From assembly GCF_018687715.1 (NCBI RefSeq), contig NC_056755.1, positions 40,791,501 to 40,855,500 on the forward strand: a DNA stretch of 64,000 nucleotides, given 5' to 3'. Below are positions 12,801-22,385 of this stretch, piece after piece; positions within the stretch are counted from its first letter, which is position 1, and every line of letters begins with the position of its first letter. The notes beneath the pieces are model-generated. The model had not been told where the DNA came from. It worked only from the letters and a program-made list of their open reading frames with translations, and did no database searches. The position numbers were made by a program, and so were the translations under genes. This DNA comes from Carya illinoinensis (Eukaryota; Streptophyta; Magnoliopsida; Fagales; Juglandaceae).

Positions 12801-13459
12801 TACAGAACTCTCTCTCCTATTATGAAGATATTTGTAGAAAAGAAAATCAGTTGATCAAGCAATCCATTCTTGCTAACCTGGCATATGTAGAGTTTGAACT
12901 GGAAAACCCCATGAAGGCCCTGTCAATCTCCAGGTCTCTATTGGAACTTCCAGAGGGTTCCAGAATTTACATCTTTCTTGGTCATGTGTATGCAGCAGAG
13001 GCACTCTGCCTGTTAAACAGGCCAGAGGAGGCTGCTGAGAATTTATTGATCTATTTGTCGGGGGGAAATAATTTTGATTTGCCATTTAGTGAAGAGGACT
13101 GTAAACAATGGCAGGTGGAGAGAACTATCGATAGCGAAGAGTTAAATGGAGGATCAGTGACTGCCAAGATGAATTCAACCGAGGACTCGCAAGGCATTGT
13201 CTTCCTCAAGCCAGAAGAGGCTCGTGCAGCACTTTATTCAAATTTTGCTGCTGTGTCTGCCATGCAAGGTCAACTTGAGCAGGCCCATCAATTTGCAAGG
13301 CAAGCACTATCCATATTACCGAACAGTCGGGAAGCAACCCTGACTTCAATTTATGTGGATCTCATGCTCGGTAAGTCAAGAGAAGCTCTTGCCAAGTTAA
13401 AGCAATATAGTCGCGTTAGGTTCCTTCCCAGTGGTGTAATGATGAATAGATCTTCTTGA
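3881..13459 (+). CDS. CNOT10: CCR4-NOT transcription complex subunit 10 (CNOT10), four 3' exons
   Basis: This is a TPR-repeat scaffold subunit of the cytoplasmic CCR4-NOT deadenylase complex, which shortens mRNA poly(A) tails. The exons are 3881-4060, 4173-4259, 4337-4408 and 11498-13459, encoding 60, 29, 24 and 653 residues. All introns are phase 0 with GT-AG ends. The protein reads [51 protein letters not shown], then [10 protein letters not shown] and onward to RVRFLPS. That order agrees with plant CNOT10 as I know the family. Plant homologues are roughly 850 residues, so about 85-90 N-terminal residues (first exon) lie outside the window. The frame is intact, with no stops or broken splice sites. 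It is probably functional, although a recent duplicate cannot be excluded. The third visible intron (4409-11497, 7089 bp) is swollen by LINE and hAT insertions. Confidence 0.9.
4826..6822 (-). pseudogene. LINE ORF2 remnant inside CNOT10 intron
   Basis: Reading right to left, the element starts inside the reverse transcriptase ([53 protein letters not shown] at 6801-6577). It continues through the palm ([18 protein letters not shown] at 6300-6240, where the FADD box reads FANN), [12 protein letters not shown], the post-RT region ([20 protein letters not shown], 5970-5900) and the C-terminal [20 protein letters not shown] at 5060-4970. The 3' tail is at about 4900-4826. It is full of frameshifts and stops and is truncated at its 5' end. 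It lies antisense to the host gene, within a host intron. Confidence 0.85.
6806..6856 (-). mobile_element. Possible ultra-short LINE tail insertion
   Basis: An ATGGGATGCTAATCTTT-like segment at about 6808-6824 is repeated as ATGGGACGATAATCTTT at about 6837-6853. Between them are only about a dozen bases, TTTTGATAAGTA, the same string that ends LINE tails elsewhere in the window (for example 1134-1143, on the same strand). This looks like a target duplication around a nearly empty LINE insertion. Confidence 0.45.
6857..8054. other. Intron sequence without recognised element
   Basis: I saw no coding exon in CNOT10 frame and no named repeat. A TA/TG-rich simple repeat (mostly TATATATG units) occupies 7983-8026 at its end. 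Confidence 0.5.
8063..8949. mobile_element. hAT-like non-autonomous transposon 1 (887 bp)
   Basis: Termini are TAGGGCTGAAAA on the left and, inverted, TAGGGCTGTACA on the right. The flanks are GCTGGAGG (8055-8062) and GTTGGAGG (8950-8957), an 8-bp duplication with one mismatch. An 8-bp duplication is the mark of the hAT superfamily. Near both ends are dense ACCGG/CCGGTT words (GAACCGGCCGG, TTGGCCGGTTCGGCGG), which could be subterminal transposase sites. Inside are a G run at 8617-8629 and a perfect palindromic core GTTTGGTTTAAACCAAAC at about 8664-8681. No transposase is present. Confidence 0.75.
9230..9823. mobile_element. hAT-like non-autonomous transposon 2 (594 bp)
   Basis: The left end TAGGGGTGTAAA and the inverted right end TAGGTGTGTAAC form terminal inverted repeats. 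The flanks ATCATGCT (9222-9229) and ATTATGCT (9824-9831) match at 7 of 8. The subterminal parts repeat GGTTCGGTC/ACCGGTTT/GGACCAGAT words. The centre (9400-9680) is an AT-rich, TATA-laden stretch. No coding capacity. Confidence 0.75.
10001..10695. mobile_element. hAT-like non-autonomous transposon 3 (right end decayed)
   Basis: The left end CAGGGGTGGCAAATC opens a segment filled with GGGTCGTGT words (10025-10160), an AT-rich centre, and the same words inverted or direct near the right (ACGGGTCAATCC, CACGGGTCGTGTCA at 10668-10681). This is the same internal design as the element at 24053-24655, which has clear 8-bp duplications. The right terminus is degenerate around 10690-10700 and abuts a LINE tail, so no duplication could be fixed. 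Confidence 0.6.
10705..11060 (-). mobile_element. LINE 3' fragment inside CNOT10 intron
   Basis: A T-rich run (10702-10724) is followed by the reverse complement of the LINE 3' tail (AGGCAAAGCCCAAGTACACA). Further right, the - strand encodes a worn ORF2 C-terminus (residues like EVSKTMREQ and [12 protein letters not shown]). The 5' boundary is unclear. It lies antisense to CNOT10. Confidence 0.7.
11498..13459 (+). CDS. CNOT10: CNOT10 terminal coding exon (TPR region)
   Basis: This single 1962-nt exon carries about four fifths of the protein. It opens at the acceptor TTTGTGTTCAG (ending 11497) in the frame of the exon at 4337-4408 and ends with TGA at 13457-13459. A Ser-rich, probably disordered stretch follows the first TPR helices. 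Then come paired helices typical of TPRs: [60 protein letters not shown] and [21 protein letters not shown] conserved [15 protein letters not shown] box comes next, and near the end [15 protein letters not shown] and [20 protein letters not shown]. An acidic and Ser/Asn-rich linker sits around residues 390-430 of the exon. The open frame can be extended upstream to 11438, but that part is intron. Confidence 0.9.
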   Translation, partial: DILSYMERAFGVGCMSQGDNGNTTQQQSGNLVAKSSSIPLSSSSAMDVSHSDLAASVNASENSLSRTLSEEALEYETMLSTLDIGGQNSVRLSGLSSPTNLPRTAVDRSFTTVDLKLKLHLYKVRFLLLTRNLKQAKREVKHVMNIARGKDLSMALLLKSQIEYARGNHRKAIKLLVASSNQTDTAISSIFNNNLGCIYYQLGKYHTSSIFFSKALTNTKYLRKEKPLKLSTFSQDNSFLIVYNCGIQYLACGKPILAARCFQKASLVFYNRPLLWLRLAECCLMALEKGLIKASHGPSERSEVKVHVVGRGKWRQLLVEDGILRNRHVDSVERDDCMLRGEGQLKLSMLLAQRCLHNALHLLNCSESNHSKYDLPSNTSLEENESSGAASSRNSNHKNLQNIDSKTFTVTVGLGQVNANGDAKEMKGGTSQELIQNSLSYYEDICRKENQLIKQSILANLAYVEFELENPMKALSISRSLLELPEGSRIYIFLGHVYAAEALCLLNRPEEAAENLLIYLSGGNNFDLPFSEEDCKQWQVERTIDSEELNGGSVTAKMNSTEDSQGIVFLKPEEARAALYSNFAAVSAMQGQLEQAHQFARQALSILPNSREATLTSIYVDLMLGKSREALAKLKQYSRVRFLPSGVMMNRSS

Positions 13460-13579
13460 TTACTGTACCAGTGTTTTTTGAGTCGGAATGTCTAGCCCTC
13501 CTCACAGCATTAGTTAGCACGTAGGTCAGCAATCCTTTTTAAGAGGATCTGTAACATATATATATAGTTCAATTTAGGG

Positions 13580-13585
13580 AATAAA
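13580..13585 (+). terminator. Likely CNOT10 polyadenylation signal
   Basis: AATAAA occurs 121 bp after the CNOT10 stop codon, followed by a T-rich stretch at 13587-13625. The position and sequence suit a plant near-upstream element, but the cleavage site cannot be read from sequence. Confidence 0.45.
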
Positions 13586-13784
13586 TTTTCCTGTTCGTTT
13601 TTTGCCCCTTCATATTCTTTTTCATATCTAGGATTCATTACGTGGTGGTGGCTGTGTTTTGGATAGTGCGGATGCCCACCTTTCAGATTTGAGATTTAGT
13701 TTGTTTCAGTCAATGGTGTTGTAATGCTAATCCAGTTGGTATTCAAGAATAGAGAGATCATGTGCTCCTCTAGAAAAAAAAGGA

Positions 13785-13840
13785 AAAGAAGAAGAAGAAG
13801 AAGAAGAAGAAGAAGAAGAAGAAGAAGAAGAAGAAGAAAG
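13785..13840 (+). repeat. (GAA)n microsatellite, about 18 units
   Basis: An uninterrupted run of GAA/AAG triplets lies about 330 bp downstream of the CNOT10 stop codon, beyond the probable poly(A) site. It is purine-rich on the + strand. Confidence 0.95.
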
Positions 13841-14712
13841 TAACTGACATTATCATTCAATTTGTATTTGAATTCCATGTCATATTTTCATTTTTATAGC
13901 CCCTCGAGCTTTATTCAAGTGTTGATACCCAGATGATCCCAGTCTTCCCAGATAACTATCTATCTGCAGTCTACTATATATACTGTTTCCCTCTCTTTAC
14001 ATCACCACTCATCATGTAGACGCTTTTTGAAAATAAATTAGGAAGAAAGAATAATTTTATTGGAAAATTTTCTGCAGTTACTATTTTTCATGGGATTGTT
14101 GCATGGTAGGTCACATCCTCATCAGATTAATTACCATGCAATTTAACCACTACTTCATGATATCATCTATGGATGTCCAAGCGGAATGATCAACATTATC
14201 ACGAACTGCATGCCCAATGTTTTCTTCACTTTTATAGGGCCTCATCTTCGAAGAGATACAAAGACAATCTACATATATATATATATTAATTTGGATAAGA
14301 TTAATGTACGGTATGTATATATGTTGATAAATGAGCGTACGTACGCTATACATGCATCTATCCATTTAACTTGGAAAATTGAGGTAGTTCTCAACCCTTC
14401 ATTTTATAGGCCGGGTATATACTTATCATCATCTCGTCATGTAGACCGCGTAGCGTTCAGCCACATATATAAATACTAGTACTACTGATCTCAATTTGTA
14501 TTTTTTTATGTCCCCTTTTGCTGCACGTGATCGTACGTGTTTTTCGTTCTACTACTGCCACCTGCAGGACCATATCAAAATTCAAGATGAACCCTTATTC
14601 AAGCTCAAACATTTCGTACGTAAATGTTTAAGACCTCGCTCTTTTTCGAGATTTGAGACTTGATTTTGGAATCTTAGTGTTACGGAATGTAGTATATATG
14701 GTCACGTGAAGC
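13841..14712. other. Intergenic sequence
   Basis: I see nothing coding here. There are short TA-rich runs (14272-14284) and CGTACGTACG runs near 14336 and in 14530-14625. Confidence 0.5.
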
Positions 14713-15168
14713 TGTTGAATCCAAGATTTTAAGTTTCATGTGATTATAAATCTACACATAGATTTTGATGATAACAAATGAATTCAAAGAATAAAGGAGT
14801 TTTAAGTTCAAGTTGTCCACACAATAGAGTCAAGCACATCAAAGAACCAAGCATGAGCAAGAAGGAAACAAGTTCACATTAAAGTCATAGAGTAATGTTA
14901 TAAATCTCTTAAAATTTGAAATTAGGATTAATGCTCAAAATTAATATTTTATCATAAAGTATTAAAATATATTTTCTACATGTGCATGAATATTTTTGAA
15001 AATTAAATTTGAAAATTTTGAAAGATGATTGATTGTCATCTTTTACATGTGCATGCCTTGATTAAAGGGTTGAATTTTGAAAATATTAAAGATGATTGAT
15101 TGTCATATTTCACATGTGCATGTTTTATTTGAATATTTTCAAAAGTAATTGATGCTTTTTTAGACTTA

Positions 15169-15470
15169 TACAAAAAGTAGATGATTTTATTTGAAAAATT
15201 TGAAAAGTAAAGTGTGCTCCTTTTGTCATATACAAAAAGTAAAAGATTAGGTTTGAATTTTTTGAAAAGGAAAGTGTGCTCCTCTTGTCATATGCAAAAA
15301 GTAAAAGATTAGGTTTGAATTTTTTGAAAATGAAAGTGTGCTCCTTTTATCATATTTTAAAAGTAAAATATTAGGTTTGATTTTTTTGAAAAAGTGAATG
15401 ATGTTGTCTTTGACAATTGAAAAGAAGAACCTTTTATTTGAATTTTTTGAAAAAGTGAATGATGTTTTTG
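15169..15470 (+). repeat. 62-bp tandem repeats in LTR U3, five or so degenerate copies
   Basis: Units contain GAAAGTGTGCTCC followed by TTGTCATATGCAAAAAGTA and a GATTAGGTTTGAATTTTTTG block, with a spacing of 62 bp in the best pair. They sit immediately upstream of the TATA box, where retrotransposon enhancers usually lie. The same array is in the 3' LTR at about 23030-23330. Confidence 0.8.
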
Positions 15471-15513
15471 ACATGTGAATCTTTTTTAATTTGAATATGA
15501 AATCTCATATGCC

Positions 15514-15521
15514 TATAAATA
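15514..15521 (+). promoter_or_regulatory. TATA box of copia LTR promoter
   Basis: TATAAATA lies within the LTR and is conserved in the 3' copy at 23375-23382. Transcription would be expected to start about 30 bp downstream. Confidence 0.6.
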
Positions 15522-16109
15522 GATCATTTGAGAGTTTCACATTAACAATACCAAGAGCATACAACATTCATTCAAAGCTTTCATTCTCTCTTCTCTAAGC
15601 ATTGAACCTTAATCCTTGTTCATTTTGAGAGATATAGTTTGCGCTGTATTGTTCTTATTTCACTCATTGAGGAGTGTTTTCTGATAACCTACCCACTATC
15701 AGCTCTTGTATAAAAAAAATGGTGTGTATAACCCTTGTGCGTGTAGAAAGTATTCTACACGGGGAATAATTGAATCACCACGTGTAAGGTGATTGCAAGT
15801 GTAGAGGGTGTTCTACACGGATCCTTTGTAGCGGTGTTGTTCAAAGGTGTAATATGTTTCTATCTCCACCTGAAGGAGGTTGAATAGTGAATTTGGGAAT
15901 CCTCAAGGGGTAGCTTGAGGCGAGGACGTAGGCAGTGGGACCGAACCTCGTTAACATACTGAGTTTGCTTCTCTCTTACCCTTATTCTTTATATTTATTG
16001 TTATTTCATATTTTGTTTATATTTTATATTACATATTTGATTTATAATTATTATTTTTTTAATACAACTCAATTTACCTCTCTCTTGTGTTAGTCATCTG
16101 GGCAATAAT

Positions 16110-16121
16110 TGGTATCAGAGC
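16110..16121 (+). other. Copia primer-binding site (initiator-Met tRNA)
   Basis: TGGTATCAGAGC starts two bases after the 5' LTR. It is the usual plant copia primer-binding site, complementary to the 3' end of initiator methionine tRNA. Confidence 0.9.
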
Positions 16122-16166
16122 TAAGAGCTCTATTATAAGATTAACTATCTTTTGAGTTAAGATCTT

Positions 16167-17798
16167 ATGGCTAATATTTCAGCTTCATTTGGTGAAGGTC
16201 AATCTAGCAGTCGGCCTCCACTCTTTTGTGGAGATAGTTACTCATTCTGGAAAGTTAGAATGAGAATATTCCTTCAGACTCAAGGTCGAGAAATCTGGAA
16301 ATGTATTGTAAATGGACCTTATATTCCAACAAAAGTGGTTGATGGAGTAAAGGTCAAAAAGGAAGAAGAAGAGTTTGATCGTGAAGACGATAGACTTTAT
16401 ACTTTGAATTTAACTGCTATGAATTTATTATTTAATGCTCTCAATGGAAATGAGTTTAATAGAATAATGACTTGTGCTATGGCAAAAGAAATTTGGGATA
16501 ACTTGGAAGTTACTTATGAAGGAATTTCGCAAGTCAAGGAATCAAAAATTTATATTCTTACTCATGAATATGAAATGTTTAAGATGAATGATGATGAATC
16601 TATTTCTAGTATGCACACTCGTTTTACTAACATCATAAACAGTTTGACAGCTCTTGGCAAAATTTATTCCAAGGTGGAGATAGTAAGAAAAATTCTCAAC
16701 TCTCTACCAAAACGCTGGGAATCAAAAGTGACAGCGATTCTTGAAGCTAGAAACCTTAAGAAGCTCGAAGTGAATGAACTTATCGGGTCACTTATCACCC
16801 ATGAGTACACATTGAAAAGAGGAGAAGAAGAAGGAAAGCCAAAGAAGAGCTTGTCACTTAAAGCTGTTCTTGATGAAAGTGAAAGTGATGAAGATGAGGA
16901 AAATGAAGATAAAGATAAAGAAGTTGCGATGATAACAAGAAGAATTCAGAGGTTCTTAAAGAAAAATAAAATTCCTCCGAGGAAATCATTCAAAAAGTTT
17001 TCCAAGAAAGATTCAGGTAAAAATGACACTTTAATTTGTTATAAATGTAATAAGCCTGGTCATATCAAGCCAGATTGTCCTCTGCTAAAGAAAGATCGAA
17101 ACAAGGGCAAGAAAACAATGAAAGCTACATGGGATGATGATTCAAGTAGCTCAGATAGTGAAGCTAGCAATGGAGAATCAGCAAATCTTTGTCTTATGGC
17201 TAAAGATGACATTGAGGTAACAAATCTTGATAATATTGAAGATCCTTCATATGAAGGATTGTAAAATGTTTTAGAAGAGGTTTATGAGGAATTTAAAAAA
17301 TTGGGTGTCAAATATACTGCTTTGAAAAAGAAATTTTTTTTTAACAAATGAAATTGATATTTTAAGAAAGAAAATATCATTTTGAAAGATAAAAATCTTG
17401 AATTGAATAAGAAGAAAACCGATTTAGAAAATATTGTTGAAAACTTTACGAATGGAAAAAGAAATTTTGAAAAACTTCTTGGTAGTCAAAGATGTGTTTT
17501 TGACAAGGCAGACTTGGGATATATGCCAAAACAAAAATACAAACCTTATAAAAATTTCTTTGATAATTCTTCTATATCAAAGACCAATAATCACAATTCT
17601 TTTCATAAAAATAATTTTGTCAAAAACAGATATTATTATAATTATTCAAGTTCTTCATATATGTCACATGCTATTTACAATTTCTGTAATAGAAATGGTC
17701 ATAATTATCATACTTATCCTATTAGAAGAAATCATACAATGACTGTTAGGACCATATGGGTACCTAAAAATCTTGTTTCTTCTAATACTAATAAATAA
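16167..17798 (+). pseudogene. gag: Copia gag (capsid/nucleocapsid) with internal stop and frameshifts
   Basis: The frame opens with MANISASFGEGQSSS and runs 365 codons to TAA at 17262-17264. Residues of about 15-40 (PPLFCGDSYSFWKVRMRIF) are the DUF4219-like start. The UBN2 capsid region follows (about 75-215, with NLEVTYEGISQVKESK). An acidic, Lys-rich hinge comes next, then a CCHC zinc knuckle CYKCNKPGHIKPDC at about residue 291. Beyond the stop the same protein continues (FKKLGVKYTALKKK, then KNLELNKKKTDLENIVENF, a coiled coil), with two small compensating frameshifts at about 17330-17370. The TAA therefore looks like a premature stop, probably from CAA, rather than a programmed gag/pol boundary. 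Confidence 0.88.
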
Positions 17799-17865
17799 AG
17801 GACCCAAAGAACTTGGGTACCAAGAAAAATCATTTTAATTATTTTTATAGGCATGCATGAAGTCA

Positions 17866-20800
17866 TCCACAAGCAAAAACAAGTGGTTTTTAGATAGTGG
17901 ATGTTCAAGACACATGACGGGAGACAAGACTAAGTTCTTTGATCTTAGATCTAAAGAAGAATGACACGTGACATTTGGAGACAACTCGAAAGGGAAGATC
18001 GTGAGAATAGGTAAAATTGGTAATGAATCTTCTCTCATAATTGAATATATTCTACTTGTTGAAAGTCTAAAACATAATCTTTTGAGCATAAGTCAATTAT
18101 GTGATAAAGGATTTACAGTTACTTTCAAAATGGATAAGTGCATTATTTTGAATGATCATGATTGTAATATTTGTTTTATTACTTTTAGAAACAATAATGT
18201 TTATACAATCGATTTTGAATAAATTACCTCACAAGATGCTATTTGCTTTTCAGTTCAAAATGAAACTAGTTAGTTATGGCATAGAAGATTAGGTCATGCC
18301 AACATGGAACTTATTTCCAAACTTTCAAAAAATGATATTGTGAGAGGTTTACCAAAAACAAATTTTCTTAAAGATAAAATTTGTGATACATGTCAATTTG
18401 GTAAAAAAACAAAAACTTCTTTTAAAACTAAGAAACATATTTCCACTACTAGACCATTGCAACTGATACACATGGATCTTTTTGGACCAAATGGAGTTGC
18501 AAGTCTAGGAGGAAACTATTATGCATTTGTTATTGTTGATGATTTCTCTAGATATACTTGGGTCATCTTTCTTGCTCATAAAGATGAGGCACATAATGCC
18601 TTTACTAAGTTATGCAAGAGAATTCAAAATGAAAAGGGTTATACTATTTCAAGTATCCGAAGTGATAGGGGAAAAGAGTTTGTTAATAAAAATATTGAAA
18701 CATTTTGTGATGAAAATGGTTTTGTGCATAATTTTTCTGCTCCTCGAACTCTTCAACAAAATGGGGTAGTAGAGAGAAAAAATAGATCTATTCAAGAGAT
18801 GGCAAGAACAATGCTCAATGAGAACAACTTGCCTAGTTATTTTTGGGCCGAAGCGGTAAGTACTACATGTTATGTTATAAATAAAGTTATGCTAAAATCT
18901 AAATTAGATAAAACCCCCTATGAGCTTTGGAATGAGAAAAAGTCCAACATTGGTTACTTTCATGTATTTGGATGCAAATGTTTTATTTTGAATGACAGGG
19001 ATAATTTAGGCAAGTTTGATGCAAAATCTGATGAAGGTATCTTTCTCGGGTATTCTGCTAATAGTAAAGCTTATAGAGTATTCAATAAAAAGACTTTGAC
19101 TGTACAAGAATCTATGCATGTAGTATTTGATGAATCTAATTCTCCACTCTCCAAGAAATTTATTGATGAAGAAACAAGAGGTATAAATAACACGGAAAGT
19201 TTCAATCTCAACAAAGAGAAAACAATAGAGGAAGTTCAACATGGAGCCATCAGGAAAGATCATCAAAATTTAATACAAGATGCAACCAAACAGTGGAAAT
19301 TTGTGAAAAATCATCCAGTGGAACAAATTTTGGAAGAACCTTCACAAGGTGTAAGTACTCGATCATCTCTTAGAAATATTTGCAATCATACTGCTTTTCT
19401 ATCTCAAATTGAACCCAAAAATATTGATGACGCACTTCTTGATGAATCTTGGATTCTAACTATGCAAAAAGAGTTGAATCAATTTGAAAGAAATGATATT
19501 TGGACACTTGTTCCTAAACTCAAAAATCATACTATTATTGGAACAAAATGGGTTTTTAGAAACAAGAAAGATGAGTCCGGAGTCATTATTAGAAATAAGG
19601 CTCGACTTGTAACCCAAGGTTTTAATCAAGAAGAAGGAATCGATTATGATGAGACATATGCACCTGTCACAAGATTAGAAACTATTCGAATGCTACTTGC
19701 ATATGCTTGTTATAAATATTTCAAACTTTTTCAAATGGATGTTAAAAGTGTTTTCTTAAATGGTTTTATAAATGAAGAGGTATATGTTGAGCAACCTCCA
19801 GGTTTTAAAAATCATATTTCCCCAAATCATGTTTTCAAACTCACAAAAGCACTATATAGACTTAAACAAGCTCCTAGAGCTTGGTACAAGAGACTCAGTG
19901 GTTTCTTGATTGAAAAAGGTTTTTCAAGAGAAAAAATCGACACAACTCTTTTCATTAAATATGAAAATGATGATATTCTTTTGATTCAGATTTATGTTGA
20001 TGATATGATATTCGGTGCTACTAATGAAAATATATTCGGTGCTACTAATGAAAATATGAGTCAAGTTTTTGCTAAGACTATGCAGTAAGAATTTGAGATG
20101 AGCATAATGGGAGAACTTACAATCTTTCTCAGATTGCAAATTAAGCAAGCAAAAAGTGGGACATTCATCAATCAATCAAAATATATTAAGGAATTACTGA
20201 AAAATTTTGGGATGGAAAATGCTAAGGAAATTGGAACACCAATGAGTCCATCAACTAAACTTAATAAAGATGAATCCGGTAAGCCAGTTGATTCGAAAAT
20301 ATATCGAGATATGATTGGTAGCTTATTATATTTAACAGCCAGTAGATCAGATATTATGTTTAGTGTGTGCTTATGTGTACGCTTTCAATCATCTCCAAAA
20401 GAATCACATTTAATTGTAGTTAAGCGCATTTTTAGATATCTTAGTGGTACAATTAACCTAGGGTTATGGTACCCTAAGCACACATCTTTCAATCTAATCA
20501 GCTACACAGATGCAGATTATGCTGGCCGTAAAATAGATCGAAAAAGTACTAGTGGAGCATGCCATTTCTTAGGTCATGCACTAGTTTCCTGGTTTAATAA
20601 AAAACAAAATTATGTTGCACTATCTACTGCTGAGACAGGATATGTTGCTGCGGGTAGTTGTTGTGCTCAAGTTCTCTACACGAAGCAACAACTTGAAGAT
20701 TTTAAACTCATGTATAATCACATTCCAATCACATGTGATAATACAAGTACTATAAATCTTTCAAAGAACCCAATACAATATTTTAGAACTAAGCATATTG

Positions 20801-20970
20801 AAATAAGATATCATTTTCTTCGAGATCATGTGCAGAAAGGCGATATAGTACTAGAATTCACAAACACACACGATCAGTTAGCAGATATTTTCACAAAACC
20901 TTTACCAGAAGATAGATTATGTATGATCAGAAGAGAAATAGGTATGATGTATGTTATGAATATCTCTTAA
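17866..20970 (+). pseudogene. pol: Copia pol: protease, integrase, reverse transcriptase, RNase H
   Basis: One frame holds the whole polyprotein but is broken by stops near 17961, 18220, 18272 and 20086. The protease active site is FLDSGCSRHM at 17885-17915. The pre-integrase box LWHRRLGHAN is at about 18276. The integrase triad is D in HMDLFGP, D in IRSDRGKEF and E in NGVVERKNR. The RT shows WVFRNKKDESG, the first catalytic Asp in FQMDVKSVFLNG, and YVDDMIFGATNE. Just after YVDD a 24-bp stretch is duplicated (IFGATNEN twice, 20010-20057). The RNase H has SYTDADYAGR and CDNTSTINLSKNP, but STAETGYVAA replaces the usual STAEAEY, losing a conserved Glu. It cannot make active enzyme. Confidence 0.92.
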
Positions 20971-21018
20971 AAGATAGACTAGAGTCAATAAAAATAGAGA
21001 TAGATTTTTTAAATACTT

Positions 21019-21456
21019 TTATATAAACTTGAGATTCTTAGCCTCATGTTTGAGACGCTCATTCTCTTCATACAATATCATGTCATTCTTATCCATGGGA
21101 ACCGGCAAGCGGAATGAAGAATCTAATAAAGATTTCAACTGTTTATTTTTCTGTCAAATGATTTCTTTCCTTGTGTAAGACTCTTGAACAATTCGTTAAA
21201 GTACAACAATTTGTTCTTTGAGCTTTTCAACTTCATGATTTTTGGCTTGTAGCCACTGAAAAAAAGCAACAATAGAGGAAGAGTAGCGAGTCCCAAAACT
21301 TACCAAATCATAAATAACATCAGAATCTGACTTATTAGTCAGATTATTATTTTCCTGCTGCAACATGGCACCAATGGCAGCTGCAGAAAGGACATGAGGT
21401 TGAGATGCAGAATGCCTCATGGATGGATCTAGAGAAATATTAGAAGAATAAGCCAT
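21019..21456 (-). pseudogene. Antisense coiled-coil reading frame 1 of the copia element (145 codons, two stops)
   Basis: On the strand opposite to gag-pol, a frame starts MAYSSNISLDPSMRHSAS. It runs 86 codons to TAA at 21196-21198 and continues in the same frame, with one more stop, to a final TAA at 21019-21021. The N-terminus is Ser-rich. The middle (KSDSDVIYDLV, HEVEKLKEQIVVL) and the end (ENERLKHEAKNLKF) are amphipathic and coiled-coil-like. It matches the layout of the second antisense frame at 21700-22152 (same length, Ser-rich head, a K-[SA]-D-S-[DE]-[VI]-I box, coiled tail), so the two look like an old tandem duplication. The function is unknown. It could be an accessory or env-like retrotransposon gene in inverted orientation. 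Confidence 0.55.
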
Positions 21457-21699
21457 TGAGAAAAGAATAGAAGACTTAAAACGAGAATGTTGAAGGAATG
21501 CAGATGAGTTATAGAGATGAGAAGAAAACTTGATGCGGATTGGATGAACTTCAGGACTGATTTTATAGAGATAGCATAAAGAATAAGACAAACTATTGTC
21601 TCTTTAAATCTTATTTAGTCAAAAGAAATACAAGATATGCTGGACACACATTGTCAAAAGTTTTCTTACTAAGCCAGCGAGATTAACAGTAGATTGTCC

Positions 21700-22152
21700 C
21701 TATTTTTCTAGTAAACGATGAACCTCTGCTGTTATCTGCCGATGTTGACCTTGTATCTGAACCCTTTCTCGTTCCAGCTCCTCTATTCGTGGTTGCAGAT
21801 CATGAGAATACCAATCTGTAAATTTTTTCAACTCTTGTTTTTCTTACTTTAGCCTTTTATTCTCACTATCCTTATTAGCAAGCTTCTATCGTAACTCAGA
21901 TATTTGCATGTTAAGATGATCAATCTCACTCACCCTCGCCATTAACCTCCGAGAAATGATCGTAACAAAGGCAGCATATTGACTACTGAGCATTCTTGAT
22001 TCTGCAATAATCTCAGAATCAGCCTTACTAGAAAAACGGTTCTATGCTCCTATCATGGTATTGACGGCCTCAGGAGAGAAGATTGATGATTGATGCGTCA
22101 AGGGTTCCTGATTTAAGTCTGGAACATTAGTGGAAGAGAATTGCTCAGCCAT
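21700..22152 (-). pseudogene. Antisense coiled-coil reading frame 2 of the copia element (150 codons, three stops)
   Basis: The frame starts MAEQFSSTNVPDLNQEPLTH and ends in TAG at 21700-21702. Three in-frame stops (TAG, TAG, TAA) all sit where CAG or CAA would fit, consistent with C-to-T decay of an originally open frame. A KADSEIIAES box is followed by YAAFVTIISRRLMARVSEID and then Glu/Lys/Gln-rich heptads (RIEELERERVQIQGQ). Keeping one frame over 150 codons, with stops of a single mutational kind, suggests real former coding. No known domain was recognised. Confidence 0.55.
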
Positions 22153-22385
22153 TCTATTGTTGTGGAAAAATAGAACTCAGAAACTCAGAGCCTTCAATCA
22201 CGTTTGTCAACAACATCAGGCGATTATTTAAATCTCCAACCGCACTAAATTCATAGAGTCAGGCCTTGAGACTTTACAACATTTGTCGGGTCACGGACGG
22301 CTCCTTTTTCAACTATCTACAGTGACTATTAAACGCATCGTTTTCTTCAGTCCATTTACTTGCTGCTGATCCTTTTTAATGATGC

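Larger units (their letters stand above)
14713..16107 (+). repeat. Copia 5' LTR
   Basis: It begins TGTTGAATCC and ends GGGCAATA, where the 3' copy has GGCAACA, so the terminal CA has mutated to TA here. A TATAAATA box at 15514-15521 marks the probable promoter. Upstream of it are 62-bp tandem repeats. Confidence 0.92.

Noticed and set aside
20098..20970. RNase H-containing frame as an independent gene
   Set aside because: It is in the same frame as the upstream pol and is separated only by one TAA at 20086, so it is part of the broken polyprotein.
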